Source: Ignelater luminosus (taxonomy: Eukaryota; Arthropoda; Insecta; Coleoptera; Elateridae). Taken from it: a stretch of DNA of 64,000 nucleotides. The stretch lies in the NCBI GenBank assembly GCA_011009095.1, contig VTPC01090923.1, forward strand, positions 23,113-87,112, read 5' to 3'. The notes below the pieces were generated by a model, which did no database searches, was not told the DNA's origin, and saw nothing but the letters and a program-made list of their open reading frames with translations. The translations under genes were made by a program, and so were the position numbers. Shown one piece after another: positions 1 through 13,930 of this stretch (position 1 is the first letter of the stretch; each line of letters starts with the position of its first letter).

Positions 1-304
1 TTAGAAAACAAATGAAAAGCTTTTCTCGATTTAGTTATTTATCTATTGCTAATTTAGGTTTGTTTTATTTATTCCTTTTACCTGTTTAATTTTATAAAAT
101 CTCACTTAGTTTTATGTTTGTTTTTATAACTCATTTAAACTGCAAACTTTTAGTTTTTAGTTTCCTAGATAGTAATACATGGTAATACAGCAGCTGTGTG
201 TTATGGTGTTTTAACATTAACGAATTTCAAACTGGTAAGTGTAAGCAAAACTATTGCAAAGCTTTATAAACGATATTATAAAATAAATATTTTGAAATGT
301 ATAT

Positions 305-550
305 CGGCAACAGCCGCTAGCGCAGTTGGTTAGGTAAACCGCTACAAAACAAAAGATATCCAGTTCGAAGTCCGGCGGAATCATCTAAATAAAAAATATA
401 GAACAGGAAATCCTCATTTCATCTAAAATCCCGGAAAAAATGTTCGAGTCTGGGATTGATAGTAAATTAGGTACTAGAATTGTAGGTAGTTTAGTCCTAC
501 CACTATAATAAGGTAGTGGTCAGCTCGTCCAAATAAATTAAAAAAAGAAA
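305..550 (+). repeat. tRNA-derived SINE-like element
   Basis: The head resembles a tRNA gene: an A-box-like stretch (TAGCGCAGTTGGTTAGG near 317) is followed about 40 bases later by a B-box-like stretch (AGTTCGAAGTCC near 362). No acceptor-stem pairing is visible, and an unrelated tail runs on into an A-rich end near 540-556. That layout (tRNA-like promoter, body, A-rich tail) is typical of an insect SINE rather than a functional tRNA. The boundaries are approximate. Confidence 0.6.
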
Positions 551-556
551 AAAAGA

Positions 557-2880
557 AGTTTTCTACTTTAAAAGATCAGTAGTAGATTTTATGATTTATT
601 GGTTTCATGTATCTCATAGCGAGAAATTAACGTGTGTATAATAAATGTACTTTATCTACAATTTTTATCTTGAAATGTTCGCAACTTGGAAATAATACAT
701 TGCAAGTGAACGCAATTACAAGTTTTATCCGTGTTATAAAGTACATAAATTCTAAATTCAAATTAATTAATAGCATAGGGTGTGTGTTTAGTTTCTAACT
801 AGAGAATTAAATGACAAATTTATATTTATTTTGCGATTTGTTGATAACATTTTCAACTCAGCAAACGTAGTAGAAAAATCCTTTACATTTGCTGTAATAG
901 TTATAACTTTGTTTATTTAACAGTTATTTTGGTTAATTCTGTCGAGTTTACGTAGTTCCTATTTATGTTAAAGTGCATTAAATTTCAATTTTCCTCATGC
1001 GGCGAGCATCTGTTTTCAATTTATCTTAGTAGATGCAATTTATAATACATCAGGATAGTAGAGAGCTTAAAATCACAGCAAATAGCAACATACCTTATTT
1101 GATTAATTAACCTAACTTGTAAATGAACGATATTGTTGTTTATGGTTGATATTGCATTATAATAGAATAATTAGTTATTATTCAAAACAATTTGTATTTA
1201 TAACAGTGCAGAAAGTAAAAAGAAAATAAATAGTTTTGTGGGAGAGAAGTTTGGAAAATAAGCAAAGTTAAATTGAATAAATGAATAAATTAAGAAACAA
1301 ATTTTAATCAGTGTTTATTCTATATAAATGTTGAAAACTATATATAATAATAAAATATTTTCAAAAGTCTTTTGTTTTCAATAACAATATATGTAGGAAC
1401 ACTAATTTCGGTTGAAAATTGATTGCGGCGCACCAGAATGGTTCTTCAAGTTAGCAGGCGTTGCGTTTTTGTGGCTATATCTACTTGATTAGTTTTTGCT
1501 TGTTACATATTATATTGTTACCAACAAAATGATAAACAGCTACCATCCTATCTAAACATTTATACATCGTCTGTGAAAACAAAAGCTGCTTTCAGATGGT
1601 CTCAGTACCAATCTAAAAAACTGCTTGCTCTATCCTTCAAGACAACAGAAATTAACTTTTTGCACTAATAGGCGTATGTAGAGGGCGTGGCAAAAATACT
1701 TCCAATCTTGATTGGTTACGTCATCTTTTGTTTCTAATTACTTGACTGATTGAACTGGAACTTTATTATTTATAGACTAGAAGGTCAGTATTAATTGATA
1801 TCACATTTATTTACCTAATATACTAATTATTTCAAAAAGTGAGGTTATGATTTTAGTATTGATTTAGCATACCAGAAAGTCTCGATCTACACCCCGACAG
1901 ATTTATTCATTGGTTCTTTTTTGCAACTGTTTATTTGTATATCATTGACTGGTTCTATGATATAATGTATAAATCAAAAGCATATCCATCTGGAAAAAGA
2001 GTAAGAGTTAAACTCGCATCAGAATGTGGCAATATCCTAACTAACACCATCAATGACAATTCGCATTAATCAACTTTTAGACAATATCTGTATACTTGGC
2101 TATGGCGAAAGACACTTTTAATCAGAGAAAAAATAATAACAAACTTGAATGATACATAAGGATCAACATTGTCGGGTTAGTCTTACTAGCTAATGTTGTT
2201 GTTATGTTACCCACTCAGAATAAAAACTCACTAGTCGCTACTATCGAGAGTTACTTATCCTTGAAGTCAAATTGCACTTCTGATCGGGTTGTGCTACACT
2301 TGAACATTCCGCGATCATGATTTTCCTAAGAAGTATCTTCTGGAAAGAAGATGCTGATTCTATACTATCTGCCAACACAAGGCAATTACAGGAAATAAGC
2401 AAAAAAGTCTTTTTTTTCAACACGAAGATGTTAGTTAAATGTTTATTTTGACTTAGAATTAATACAGTGTCGCAGTATTGTTCTTGGCTAAGATTAGAGA
2501 AGAGGGCAGTCAAATGATTTTCTGAATGTCAAATGATCAAATCAATATGATGTTTTCAAAATTGCCAATAAAAATTCTTAGAAATACTAAAGAAGAAGGC
2601 ATGCTGCCTGCCATATCCTTGGTTTTGGAAGGTCAAATATTATGATTTTAAGCAAAGGATTCATGATCGATAGTATTTTTTTATGATAACCTACTAGAAA
2701 CAACATATCGGTTATGAAGCTTTTTAGACCAAAGTAATGATACCTACTCTAGAAAAAAACAGTCTCTTTTTTACTAGCGATGGTTTACGTATTCTTTCCG
2801 AGGGGATTTATCTTGTCTATCTACCAACGAAAAATAAAAGTCACATAAAATGAATCTAACCAGCAGTGGGGTTATCGAGA
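557..2880. other. AT-rich intergenic DNA, no feature recognised
   Basis: I see no coding exon, RNA gene or bounded repeat here. The only notable open frame (minus strand, 2241-2513) matches nothing I recognise, lacks splice context and is probably chance. Confidence 0.5.
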
Positions 2881-4130
2881 CCACTGATTCAAAGTCCACA
2901 AAAGCAAGTCAAAATAATATTTCTTTATTTAATATGAAGAGATAGAAGACACTCTTAAAATCAAGCATTAGAAAACGAAGCACAAAATGCCCAACCATGA
3001 TTACTCATATTAATGAATGGTAAAATCTGTAAGATCAACTGGAAACCAAAACATAGCAAAACAAGCAGCAAAACGTTTGAATTTTGTAATTGCTACTACT
3101 CTTTTATTTCTATTATTTTGGCTATATAGTTTCTAGCAGAATTAGCTGTTTCTCTTGGAACTTGGACAGCAATGAACTTTTCTACTAAAATATCATCAGT
3201 TGCCTAATTGTAAATCTTTAACTGACTCGGAATCTCTGCGTAGACAACTTTTGTATCAGAATCACTGCTGTTTTCTCGAAGCAGTTTTTGCTTTTTTTGG
3301 GGATTTCAAGTGCGCTTTTTGATTTATTCTTCTTTTTCGGTCTTGTCGCTGTTTGGAGGCTTTTTCCAACTTTTCCTTGACCAGTGGACTAGTCAAAATA
3401 ATTTTTCTAGTTTCACAATTATTCGCTTTTAAAAATGGTCATCAGAGGTTTTGTTGCCGGATACTTTACGAATGACATTCAAAACTGAAGTAGACATTGA
3501 AGGTTCTGATGGTGTAATAGAAACTGAATTGACTGTTATGGACTAATTTCTATAAACTTGGGACTCATAAGCTGTAAAAAAGCAGAAAGAGCTGTAAACG
3601 ATGCGATTCTTTCCGTGTCTGAAGTTGAACTGTCATTCAGTCTAGACGAAGAAATTCTGGCAACTAGATTACAAGAATGTGAGCCGTAAAATGATATTAC
3701 TAAACTATTAAAAATTGAAATATAAAAAGGACATTATTAGCAAAATTAATTTTAAAGAAGATTGTTATAGCATATTTACAGAGCTAGATCATATGAGTTT
3801 TGGCTCTTGGTTGGTGTGTTTTTGATTCATTGATTAAAAGTTTATTGAACCATATTGAGATGGAACTTTAGTTGTTAGTTGTTTTGATGCCACTAATGCC
3901 AAAGCACGACCCGTATTTGATTAAAACTGACCAAGAAAGTTAGTGGATGAAGAAGTTCAACTATGGGATGTTCCTCTTCTACCCTTTGAAAAAACAAGTT
4001 TTATCTCGAAACCGCTTTCCATTTCCAAGATATAAACAATAAACGAAAAAACAAAAGAGCAAGTTAATTTGGCCCATTCCAGCAAAAACCATCACCACAA
4101 CCAAACCATTTATGACATACCACCGGTGTG
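2880..4130. other. possible decayed mobile-element sequence
   Basis: Short broken frames on both strands have a mixed protein-like composition: a basic lysine-rich stretch on the minus strand near 3290-3400 and an acidic stretch on the plus strand near 3585-3700. No frame stays open and no family can be assigned. It may be a transposon remnant. Confidence 0.25.
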
Positions 4131-7100
4131 GTGGTTCTCATTAGCTTGCTTCGTTGCATTGGTACACTTCCATTCAACAGGCTTTGATTGATCGTTCTCG
4201 ACGTGACGAGATTTTTATAAAAACACCAGAGGTCGTTTACTGATTTTGAAGGTTGAAATTGGATATTTTCGATTTTTCTGGTTGTTCGAGCTATGCGAAC
4301 CTGAATTGTTAATTAAGTCATTAGGGCTAGTTGGTTTTTTCAGGTCAGCAGTTAGGTCTTCTAAGCTGATGGGTTTTTATATTTTACTATGTCTCTCTTC
4401 GTTGTATCGTTTTTTGGCCGGCAATTAACAATTTAACATTTGGAACAATCTAAGCTTTAAGTCAATGAGGTAGTTTAGATTCTTTGAAAACTTTGACTCT
4501 GCCGAATATTAAAGTTGCCCCGCAAATACAAAAGAATGAGCTGTTAAAAAATAATTTTTAATCAACCAATTGTACCAACTCTAGATAAAACTGAATTTTA
4601 TTAAAATCGAAGTCTATGTAATGTTGAATTTTTTGTAGTGGGCTCTTTTTTTATTATATGTAATAATATCCAGGATTCTGAAATGAAACCCATCTTTGTT
4701 TGATTATAAAAGTGTAGGTAGGCAAAGAAGGATTCCATTTCGAAATTCCATTACGTAGGTATTCCAATTATTTGTTAGAAACTTTGGTCAATGAATAGAT
4801 TTACATTAGTTGTTAGTTTACAATAAAGTGCTACATGTTTTCTGTATAACATATTCACTTTTTACATCTTTCCATTCAATTGTCTTTTAATCTAAAATGT
4901 GAACCTTGGAGCGACCTTAACACACTTGTAGGACCTAATTTTAAAGTCAATCCTTCCATTTCAAATTCCGTATTTAGCGATTTCTGAACTGCTACGTAGT
5001 TACATATTTACCTTTAAATATTTTATAATTTCCCAAATTGTATAAACTATAAATTACGGTATTTACTAATTAATTAATTGTCATTAGTATTCATTTCGTG
5101 TATCATTATTGTCCTGTAACAGAATTATGGGTTCAATATTAATCTTATAATTGTTTTTATGTTAATGAGGCGTTGGGAATTACAACAGTTTTTGGTTATA
5201 GAAAGGTCTTGCTCTAAATGAATTTAATTAAAATTGAATAGAATTGGTCTAATGTTAACAATTGAATTTTGTTTTTTATTCTCAAACTAACTTCAAGTAA
5301 ACTGCAGTTGTAACAGGTGGTAACAGATAAAGCTAAAGGAAATGCTCAACTGAAAAAATAGCACGTCGTATAAATTTTATTGTAATTCAATATTTATGTT
5401 AGGAAAAGGATTGTATTTGACAATGACATATTCTTCTGAGTAATAGCATTTTGTATTAAAATAGAAAAAACGTTTTTCAAACTCCCAAAATAACTTTTAA
5501 AACAATTCACAACTTTTTCTCGCTGAGATGAGATAGAAAACTGATACGTAATTTGTAAACTAACAATGAAACACGATTTAGTTTTACCTTTGACATTTAC
5601 GAAATAAAATTTATAACAGCTAATGGAGTCGATTTATACGAATTCTTTACCAAAATCTATCATTAGAACGTAAAATAATAAATGCAACTTTTCTAAGAAA
5701 ATCGCAGTTTTAGAATCCCAAGATACAGTCACGTTGTCGCCTCTTCCAATTGAAATTTTATAGGTTAACGAGGAAAACTCGGTTTGCGATAATTAATTAA
5801 ATCTCAGCTTTTATGCAAAACGCGTATTCTTAATTTTTATACAACATTATTATTCAAACACACCAAGTGCAATCAATATTAATGTTAACAAAAAAACGCA
5901 TTTTACATAAGCATGGTCAGAACTGTAGAATACAGTGTGTCCTACTTAAGTAAAACTCTCATGCCCTATGGGTGCAAAATCTTGAAATCTGCCATAGAAA
6001 ATCAATCATTTGATACACAAAGAAACTTCTTGGCCATTACCGAAAGTTCTGTATAGCAACTTCACACAAACATTGCGGGAGATGATTCTGGCTAGGACTA
6101 ATTTTTATTATTAACAAACTCCCAGTCTTTAAAGATTATTCAACATCATATGGATACACACGTGTAACCTCTGACCTGATGGATCGAGTACGCGTCATGA
6201 AAAAAGATTTCAGAGAGTTTTTTATAAACTGGGTAAAATTCCAACTTACATCTTTAGAGCTACCATGAAAAAATCAAAGGCTGGATATTGAGGAAAGCCT
6301 TTTGACTACGACCAAACGACAAGTAAAATATAATTAAGCTTTCGAAGACTATTCAAGATTATCTGAGTACACCCATGTAACTTGTGCCCTGATGAATCGA
6401 GTATTAATCATGAAAAGTTTTTTGAAGAGGAAATTAAGGTCAGAATCTCAATAAATAGCAGTGAGTGAATGATCAAACGATTTACGAAATTTTTCCTTTA
6501 ATACAGAACCGATGATTTTTGCTTGCGTCATTAACTTGCACTTTGGTAACAGCTAGTTTAAATTTTAACGGTCTTGCCCAAAATCACAGTAATGAGATTT
6601 TAAATATTTCTACTTGTTTCCTTTGGAAGAGGTAAAAATTAATGATCCTTGACCAGGTCTTCATTTGAAACTATACAACCAGTTTTTCTTATTTGCTGTT
6701 TACACAAAATTGGACAATAAGCATATTGTAAACATAGACATGCCTAACCTAGCGTTATGATGTTAAAAGGTTTAGTAATGTTAGCATCTTTATTAATGTT
6801 TTGTATTTCTTTAACACAAATCTAACATAATAATAATAATAATAATGAACATGTTACTAAGTTAACAACTATATTAAACATAATCAAAGTGACATATAGT
6901 AGCTTACTAATTTTCTCTTAGTGCATTTTTAGACAAGACAACTATATCAAGTGTTAGGCAAGCCATATTAGCTTGCTTTTTCGGTTTGTGGTTTGGTGAA
7001 CCAAACGACAAAAGGAAATGGTTTTTTCCTCTTTCCCTACCAGAGCAACTGCAGTCAAGCAAAACTTTTACCTTGCTGCAGCAGTATTGTAAAGTGACCC

Positions 7101-7282
7101 AATGCAATATAAAAACCGCTTGCAAAACAGCAGAAAACAGACTTGAGAGGAACTCTGTGAGATGACTGTGAAAATTCAGAGCAGATTCCTTGAAGTTTCT
7201 GGACGATGACTTTACCAACATTAATCCAATTTTTTCTAGATACACAAAACATTCTGTTTATTATTTCCAAGAATAAATTACA
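4131..7282. other. AT-rich intergenic DNA with one local direct repeat
   Basis: No gene is visible. Two diverged copies of a ~95-bp segment lie in direct orientation near 6130-6225 and 6338-6425; both contain a 'gatg(g/a)atcgagta' core followed by a 'catgaaaa' motif. A lone transposon-like end (TACAGTGTGTCC) occurs near 5930 with no matching right end. A short (AAT)n microsatellite sits at about 6828-6846. Confidence 0.4.
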
Positions 7283-7510
7283 AAAACATCTGGGAATGCA
7301 AAGCATAACCACAACGAACTCCTGGTTTGTTACTGTTTTCAAATCTTGGCCGCCATTTTGACCATGTTCCCGAAGAGTTATCAAAAAACGAAGATACTAC
7401 GTTGGCTTTAGTTTTTGATGTAGAATCTAAATCTGAAGTCAAAACTTCAAAAATTGACAAACAGATAGACAGACTTCGCAAATTCAGTAACGACTCCTTC
7501 TGAGTTCGTT
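7283..7510. repeat. dispersed ~220-bp repeat shared with the duplicated Harbinger region
   Basis: This segment begins with ACATCTGGGAATGCAAAGCA and is clearly related to 34205-34450, 35369-35615 and 45030-45280. In those copies it carries an open plus-strand frame of about 90 codons; here that frame is broken by stops and small indels. It lies just beyond the stop codon of the piggyBac-like relic, so it may be the 3' end of that element. The flanks of the copies are unrelated. Confidence 0.6.
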
Positions 7511-7519
7511 GAATATTAT

Positions 7520-8340
7520 TACTTAAGATGTGTGATGCAACGTAAAGCAGTGCTTGCACGGTCCCAGTCGTAAATGTGGTACAGATTTGTAGTTCTCCGT
7601 TCTTTTCGCATTTGTGAACAGCGAGCAGAACTTGACCTTTTCTGATACTCAACCCGTACTTCTACGTCTAGGTTTGACTTTAGTAATACTTTTTCTTTTT
7701 GTTATTACATCTTCTGACAATTCAAATAAAAAATCAAGTAAAGGTGTCTTTTTTTGGGATCGATGTTTACTACCATAATCATTAGAAGTTCCTAAACTAT
7801 CTTTCTCTATCACTTGCATAACTTTTGACCCATATCATAAACTCTGCTCATCTAATCTGCAAGATTTTTCATAATTTCGTTGTATAAGGCAATTGGTGCA
7901 CGACAAGAAACAACTATTTTAGATCCAGTTTTTTCTTTTCGGTTTACATGTGTTACATCAGCACTATGACACTGTACTAACAGCTAGATACTGAATAGTG
8001 TCAATTAGATTTACTGAAGTAAAGAAGCTATCAAAAGCCAAAATGAATTTTCAGTTTTTATTGTTTCACATAGAACTTTTATCACCCTTTCGCTCATAGT
8101 ATCAGTAATTCCAACCTCTTCTCTGTCACAATAAAATGTGTAACTCGTTTTGGCATAGTTTTATGCCTCTTTTGACAGGTTTTAGTGGCATACTGTTTCA
8201 AAGAAGATCGTCTTTTGAACTTCACCATGATCTGCTTAGTACTGTCAGATCGGTATTTTATGAAGGTATGTTTGAAACACGGCAGCAGTTTTTTAGGATT
8301 GTTAGATAGTTGGAACAAACACTATTTTTGGACAAAGCAG
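7520..8340 (-). mobile_element. piggyBac-like transposase relic
   Basis: Read on the minus strand in several frames, this contains a stretch like the piggyBac catalytic-domain signature (FDSFFTSVNLIDTIQYL near 8055-7985), then a 'NRKEKT' stretch. It ends in a C-terminal segment resembling the cysteine-rich terminal domain (KRTENYKSVPHL, then GPCKHCFTLHH, stop at 7523-7525). The spacing and order fit the last third of a piggyBac transposase. Frameshifts and stops show it is dead. The N-terminal part may extend above 8340 but is not readable. The family is assigned by eye. Confidence 0.65.
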
Positions 8341-11300
8341 AGGAAATAATTTAAAGAGAATTTCTAAAGGAGACAAAATTGCCTTGATTCAATCAATTAC
8401 ATATGGTATCTCAGGAGGAATAGTTAATCGAGATTCATGATTTTCTGTGAGTGATGACCATATAACAGTATGCAGCTCTTCATTTTTTGTAACAATGGGC
8501 TTTTCAATTTATGTTATACTGTTGCCAGTTGCAATTAAATATCATAGACAAATGTTGAAAGAAACCAAGAAAACTCATTTAACACCTATATAATGTAAAA
8601 TGGGAATTATATGACACATGTGGTATGGTTAGAGAAAATACGCAGATTATTCTGTCTCTTTATTCGTTGGTTTACAGGATTGAAAAGACGCTGCGTTAAA
8701 AAAAGCTTGCTATTGGAACATCTACAAGAAGAGTGATAATACAATGAGTTTACCCTAAGCTCAGAAGGCACAAAAACCTCCTAGTTTAAACTGAAGTATG
8801 AAAGTTTTTAGTAAAATCCTTTTATTGAAATTGTTTTGAAATTTTGAATTCTTCTTACTGAAATATTAAATAAAAGATTTTTAATAATGAAGGAAGTAGC
8901 TTCTTTGACAGAAGTTCTTCATTAGAAGGCTATATAAATAGGAACTTTCTTTTTTTTTAATTTCATAATGTCGTTTAACTCTTTTGTTCTGAAGATTATA
9001 AAACCACATCAATGAACTAACATACTACTTCGTCATGAAAATGAATTATGTTTGCAAAAAGTAATTTTTATGTTTAGAATACTTGTAATACAGATAAAAC
9101 TACCGAATACAAAAAAGTGAGATTTAAAATTTAAAAATTATAATAGTCTTAACTTTTTGTATATTTACACAATGAAAAAAATGATAACTCCATACGAGAC
9201 CCCTTGGTGGTTTCGAGGTAACTTTGTTTTATCGAGCTTTTGATAAAGTAAATATGCTCCCTCAGAAACCGCCCGAGGTAAAAGCCGGCATTTGTACCGC
9301 GTGCGCTGATTTGTACAAAACAAAATTAACATTTCCAAAAAAAAATTATAATATTTTATTATATAAAACTGCAACTTTTATGATTTCACATTTAAATGTA
9401 TTTTAGAGTTCACCCTAGGGAGAAAGGTAAATACGACACAATTAAACGTTTCAGATTCGTTATTAACTTTTTGTCCGTTTCATATTTGGAATGAATTAAT
9501 ATAAATTTGACATTCAACTACCGTGAAATGCCTTTTGTTATTTTTTGAATAACATTCCCATTGATAGAGTTTCAAGTTGAATTACATGGATTATTGTAAA
9601 TTCTGTTTGATAACTAAGGCGCGAGGAAAAGAAATCTGATAAAGGTTGGCCGTGAAAAGGAAACCGGATGATTATACATTCAAGCAACTTTACACCGAGA
9701 AAAGCAATACAAGAGAATTTCTGTTGAAATTTCATTAATAAAGCAAAGCTACACAATACAATAGTTTCAGTAATAGATATTGTGCTGAAACAATAAAACG
9801 AATTTTTAATTGTATATATAACTGTTTTATTTTTTTAGATAAATAAAATTTTGTTTTGTTATTTCTAATTTTATTTTTTAACGATTTCATAATATTTGCA
9901 AACTCCTACATTTTATTGCATTTATTTCGATTTAACGAGGAAGATATAAATTAATGAAATCAATTAGAAATCATATAAAGGTCCCATTCAAAGCCTTGCA
10001 TTATGAGATTAATTACCGCTTCTTCAATATCAAGATTAATAGATAATGGAAAACACTGCTGTCGACTAATATGTTATGATGATCACTAATATCCGAAAGT
10101 AATGGTCTACTTAGAACTACATAATTACTATCGTATCACAAATTATATTGTAAGTAAATATAAATAAGCCCTGCAATGACTTTTAGAATTTCTTCAAACT
10201 GGTGTCCCACAAAAAACAAGCAAAATTATCAGATTAAAAGCGATAATAACCACTGCACTGCACTGTAGGTATACGAAAATTTCATACTACGTGAATCTGC
10301 ATCATTTCAGAATTAGCATGCGATAATGGAATGCAAGTCTTTAAGGGTAGCTTTCAAATTATCACTTGATGTACATGCATTTGCATATTAGTAGCACAAT
10401 TAAGATAATTGATTTATACCTAACCGTTTTAATGTCAATTATCGTTCAGTATACAATTCTATCCTTGCTGTGTAAAGCCCCCTTATTTATCCGATCCTAT
10501 ATCCCATTCTTCTCTAGAATTACTTCTAAAAGCATTGTTAGCACCAATTACTTAAAGAAGTTTCACTATAATTTATCTTTTAGGAAGAATTACTAACTTA
10601 ATAATAGGATTTGTAAACTCAATAATGAAACTTATCTGTAAGAATTTTCTTTCTAGGACGAAGCGGGCTGTTTATTGTTAAAATTAATTTAGATAAATTT
10701 TAATTTTGTTTTTAATATAAATATAAATTTTTTTCATATAAAGGGGACAAGCAAATTTAATAAAAAGAAGAAATTCGAACTTCAATAATTCAACTTCAGA
10801 GTAGTATACCTACCTGCCTTTATTAAATTTATTTTTTACTTATCGGCATACCTTTCATCGTTAAATAACAAGAGATGTCTATATCGATAAATAATATACA
10901 GGACGATAAATGAGATTTTGAAATTTACCTTTTGACTGGAATTCTCCACTTTTAACATTTATATCGAACCGCTTGTAAAATCCCAAAAAGACAATCGTTT
11001 ATTTATAAATTACGTTTGGTAAATAAAATATTACCTATACATATTTTTTTAAAATAGAATTCAATTGTCTATAATACAAAAGCACCACAAACAAAAAAAA
11101 AATGAAAATTCCATAATAATCTAATAGAATGCTGTCTAAAACAAAATGAAATCAAAACACATCTGTCTTACATCATTTATCTTTCTTCCATTTTGTAACT
11201 ATTACCTAAATTGTGCGCCATCTGAAATATCTACATATGGGTAGTTTAAAAGTAATTTCTTTTATTGTTTTTCTTTTTTTTTTATGTTTACACGAGATAG

Positions 11301-11889
11301 TTCTGTTTGATTTTCTGTAAGACAAATGACAAACCACTAATAAAAAGACAGCACTGTTAAATTATAATTTATCAATAAAATCTTTGTACAAATAAAAATA
11401 ATTATTGATACAGTGTGATCGAAAAACGAGAAACATAAACAAAATTCCTATTCCACATTTAATTAGCATTTTTAGCTTGATACAGGGTGTTTTAGGTTTC
11501 TTACCTTCTGCGCGCAACTTCAATGTTTGTCATAGCTATGGTACATATGATTTTCATTAGATTCTGTTACTAACAAACAACTTCAGTAACTTTTTTTCTT
11601 TGCTAAATCAAAATCAAGCTGTCAAAAATGAAAAGAAAGCATATCTTAAATATCAAATTACGTAACTCTGCTCTTTAAACCTTATGAAACAAATTGAAAA
11701 AGACCAACGTGCTTGAAAAGCTACGCAAATTCTTAAACATCTGAGAGATCAATAAAATTATTGATTATTTTATACAATTATCGATTTAAGTAATACCAAC
11801 GAATCTTACAATAGCCAAAAGATAAGACCTGATGTTCCTTTGTTTAATCTTCACGAAACTACTGAGCAAATTATTGTCAAAGCAATAAA
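8341..11889. other. AT-rich intergenic DNA
   Basis: No gene or bounded repeat was recognised. A lone transposon-like end (ATACAGGGTGTTTTAGG) occurs near 11480 without a visible partner. A small GC-richer patch at about 9185-9310 has no interpretable frame. Confidence 0.45.
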
Positions 11890-13012
11890 TTAAATTAAAT
11901 TGAAAGAATTTAGGATGGAGCGAAAAAACTTCAAAACTCCTATTGTCAGTAGAAATAACAGTACAAGATCTGAGCGCTGTATGACGTCATCTATCTGCCA
12001 CCGCGGTCCCAAAGTCTTTAACTCATCATCATCAAAAATATATTTCGTCAGGGGTGGTTCGATAATTTTGGTTGTTGGCCAAATTATCAATCCAGTGTAC
12101 GATAACCTTCTGCATCATTATTGATTGGGGGAATCTCGAATGCATGAACTTCAGAATTTTGTTTAGTGTCTCTTCTGTATTTCAAAATTCTCTTAAACCC
12201 CAACTCTCTAAAATGGCTCCGGTTGTCTGCGAACATAGATAATAAAATAGTTTTGAGATGGCAAAAGTATCCATTTCTTTGCAATACTGAATCGATAACT
12301 TTTTCTATTTTTTCTGGCAGAAGCCACGAAGGGGCATAAACCTTCATAACGTACTCCGCTAAAATTGTTAGATTTCGAGATGGGTTCTCTGTTGGAATAT
12401 ACAATCTTAAAATTCTATTGACTGCTGTTAACCATCTGGAGTGGCTCATCTTTTCTGGGTTTTCTGCGATTAATTACATTGCTGGTTTTTTCTTTGGTCA
12501 AGACTTCCTAATCTTTCATAGTAGCATAGCAGTTGTGTCTGAAACACCAGTTTGGTCACAGGCCTTAGCTTCTTGTTGAAATTCATCACACTTTTTTTCT
12601 AAATATAAATATTCTTTTCCTGATCCACTATCTATAGAAGATGTAGAGGATGGCAATGCACTTAAAGTAGTCAGTCTAGCTTTTTTACTTCCCTCATCAG
12701 CTTTCTCACTACGCTGCAAGCTCTTTTTAAGTGCACTCGTAGTTTGAAGATCAACAGTTTTCTGATCAGTCAAAAATTGCCTTTCGTCTAAAGGTATCTT
12801 AATTTTGCAGCAGGAAGGGGAGAATAATTTACATTTGCGCACACAGATATCAAAAAGAGCCTTCTCAACAGTATCTTTAACTTAGCAACTTTCTTGCCAT
12901 TTCCTGTAATGTTAATTTTGTTCACTGAAATAGGGTGAAGTGAGAGATCAGCTTCTTTATTATTATCATGATTATTATTAAGGGAAAAAAGTAAACAATT
13001 CTGTTTGAACAA
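11890..13012 (-). mobile_element. degenerate transposon-type ORF, family not assigned
   Basis: Three minus-strand frames run end to end in the same order (about 12842-12516, 12449-12087, 12090-11890) and look like one broken protein of ~300 residues. The N-terminal part is rich in Ser, Lys and Glu and contains CKLFSPSCCKIKIPLDERQF. The middle contains SHSRWLTAVNRILRLY and then YAPSWL. My recollection is that 'SRWLTxAxRxLRLY' followed by 'YxPxW' recurs in multicopy arthropod proteins of transposon origin. The frames are separated by stops and shifts, so it is treated as a relic. Confidence 0.45.
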
Positions 13013-13539
13013 AACAACGTTATGTGACCATGAAAAAAGCTAGACCGTAAGCAAGTTTTTATTTGTAGGTTGGTATTAACGATGCAACCTGTATGGAACT
13101 GATCGAGAATATAATCGTCAGAACTTTGAGCCTGATTTTGTCAATAAGTAGGCTCAGTTTCATAACTCACTAGAGTATAAGATGGATTCTTGCAATTGTA
13201 GTATAATCAGAACTGTAAACCTTGTAAACTGAGCTATTTTCTCAAGCTAAGGAGCAAGTCAAGTAAAAAGGTTGAAGACTTCGTAACCTACCTTGAGCTC
13301 TTTAAATAAATAATGACAACCATCGTGTAAGAAAAAACATGAAAGAAGCTTCTTAGAAAAAGGACCAAAACTAACTTTTTTGCCTGAAGATTAGTTTTTC
13401 TGATAAATATGCTTTTATGCCAACAAATTTGCCACTTCTGGTCTAGGCTGTCAATTTCATCTTGTCTCTTAGTAATTGATGTCCTACACTGTTACCTAAC
13501 TGACTAACTGTATCTGTAACTCTGATTTTCAAAAAAGGC

Positions 13540-13930
13540 GACAGACTAGATGCTACCAACTAGTGACCTATTAGCTGACATCTGTATGTCAAGTTTTTGA
13601 ATCATATTAAGACTGAACGTGAAACAATATTATAAAATTCTCATTATTCAAACTATCCTGCCAGGTAGTCAGTGTGGCTTTGTAAATGCCAGGTCAACAG
13701 GACAAATTTATTGTAAAGTCTTAACCCATGTAAAGTTCGCATTTATTTGAGGTTGATGATCCTAGGTAGACTTAGTGCAGTTGGACTTCTTTAACACAGT
13801 TGCGTAGAGTTCGAAAAATTGATATGTGAAATAAAACAGTTTGTCTAAAGGTTGAAAAAGGTGAGCAGGGCTCGATGTTGGAAGCTGTTGACTTCTGATG
13901 ATGTTCGCCTATCGTATTTATTCCTAATAG
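13540..13930 (+). mobile_element. LINE reverse-transcriptase relic
   Basis: Plus-strand frames show, in the correct order for a non-LTR reverse transcriptase, a 'PIS' stretch followed by a KFLNHI-like segment (near 13570-13610), then QCGFVNARSTGQ (near 13673-13710), then a VQLDFFNT stretch (near 13776-13800) at the place of the first catalytic aspartate motif. Stops and frame changes interrupt it. Clade not assignable. Confidence 0.55.
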
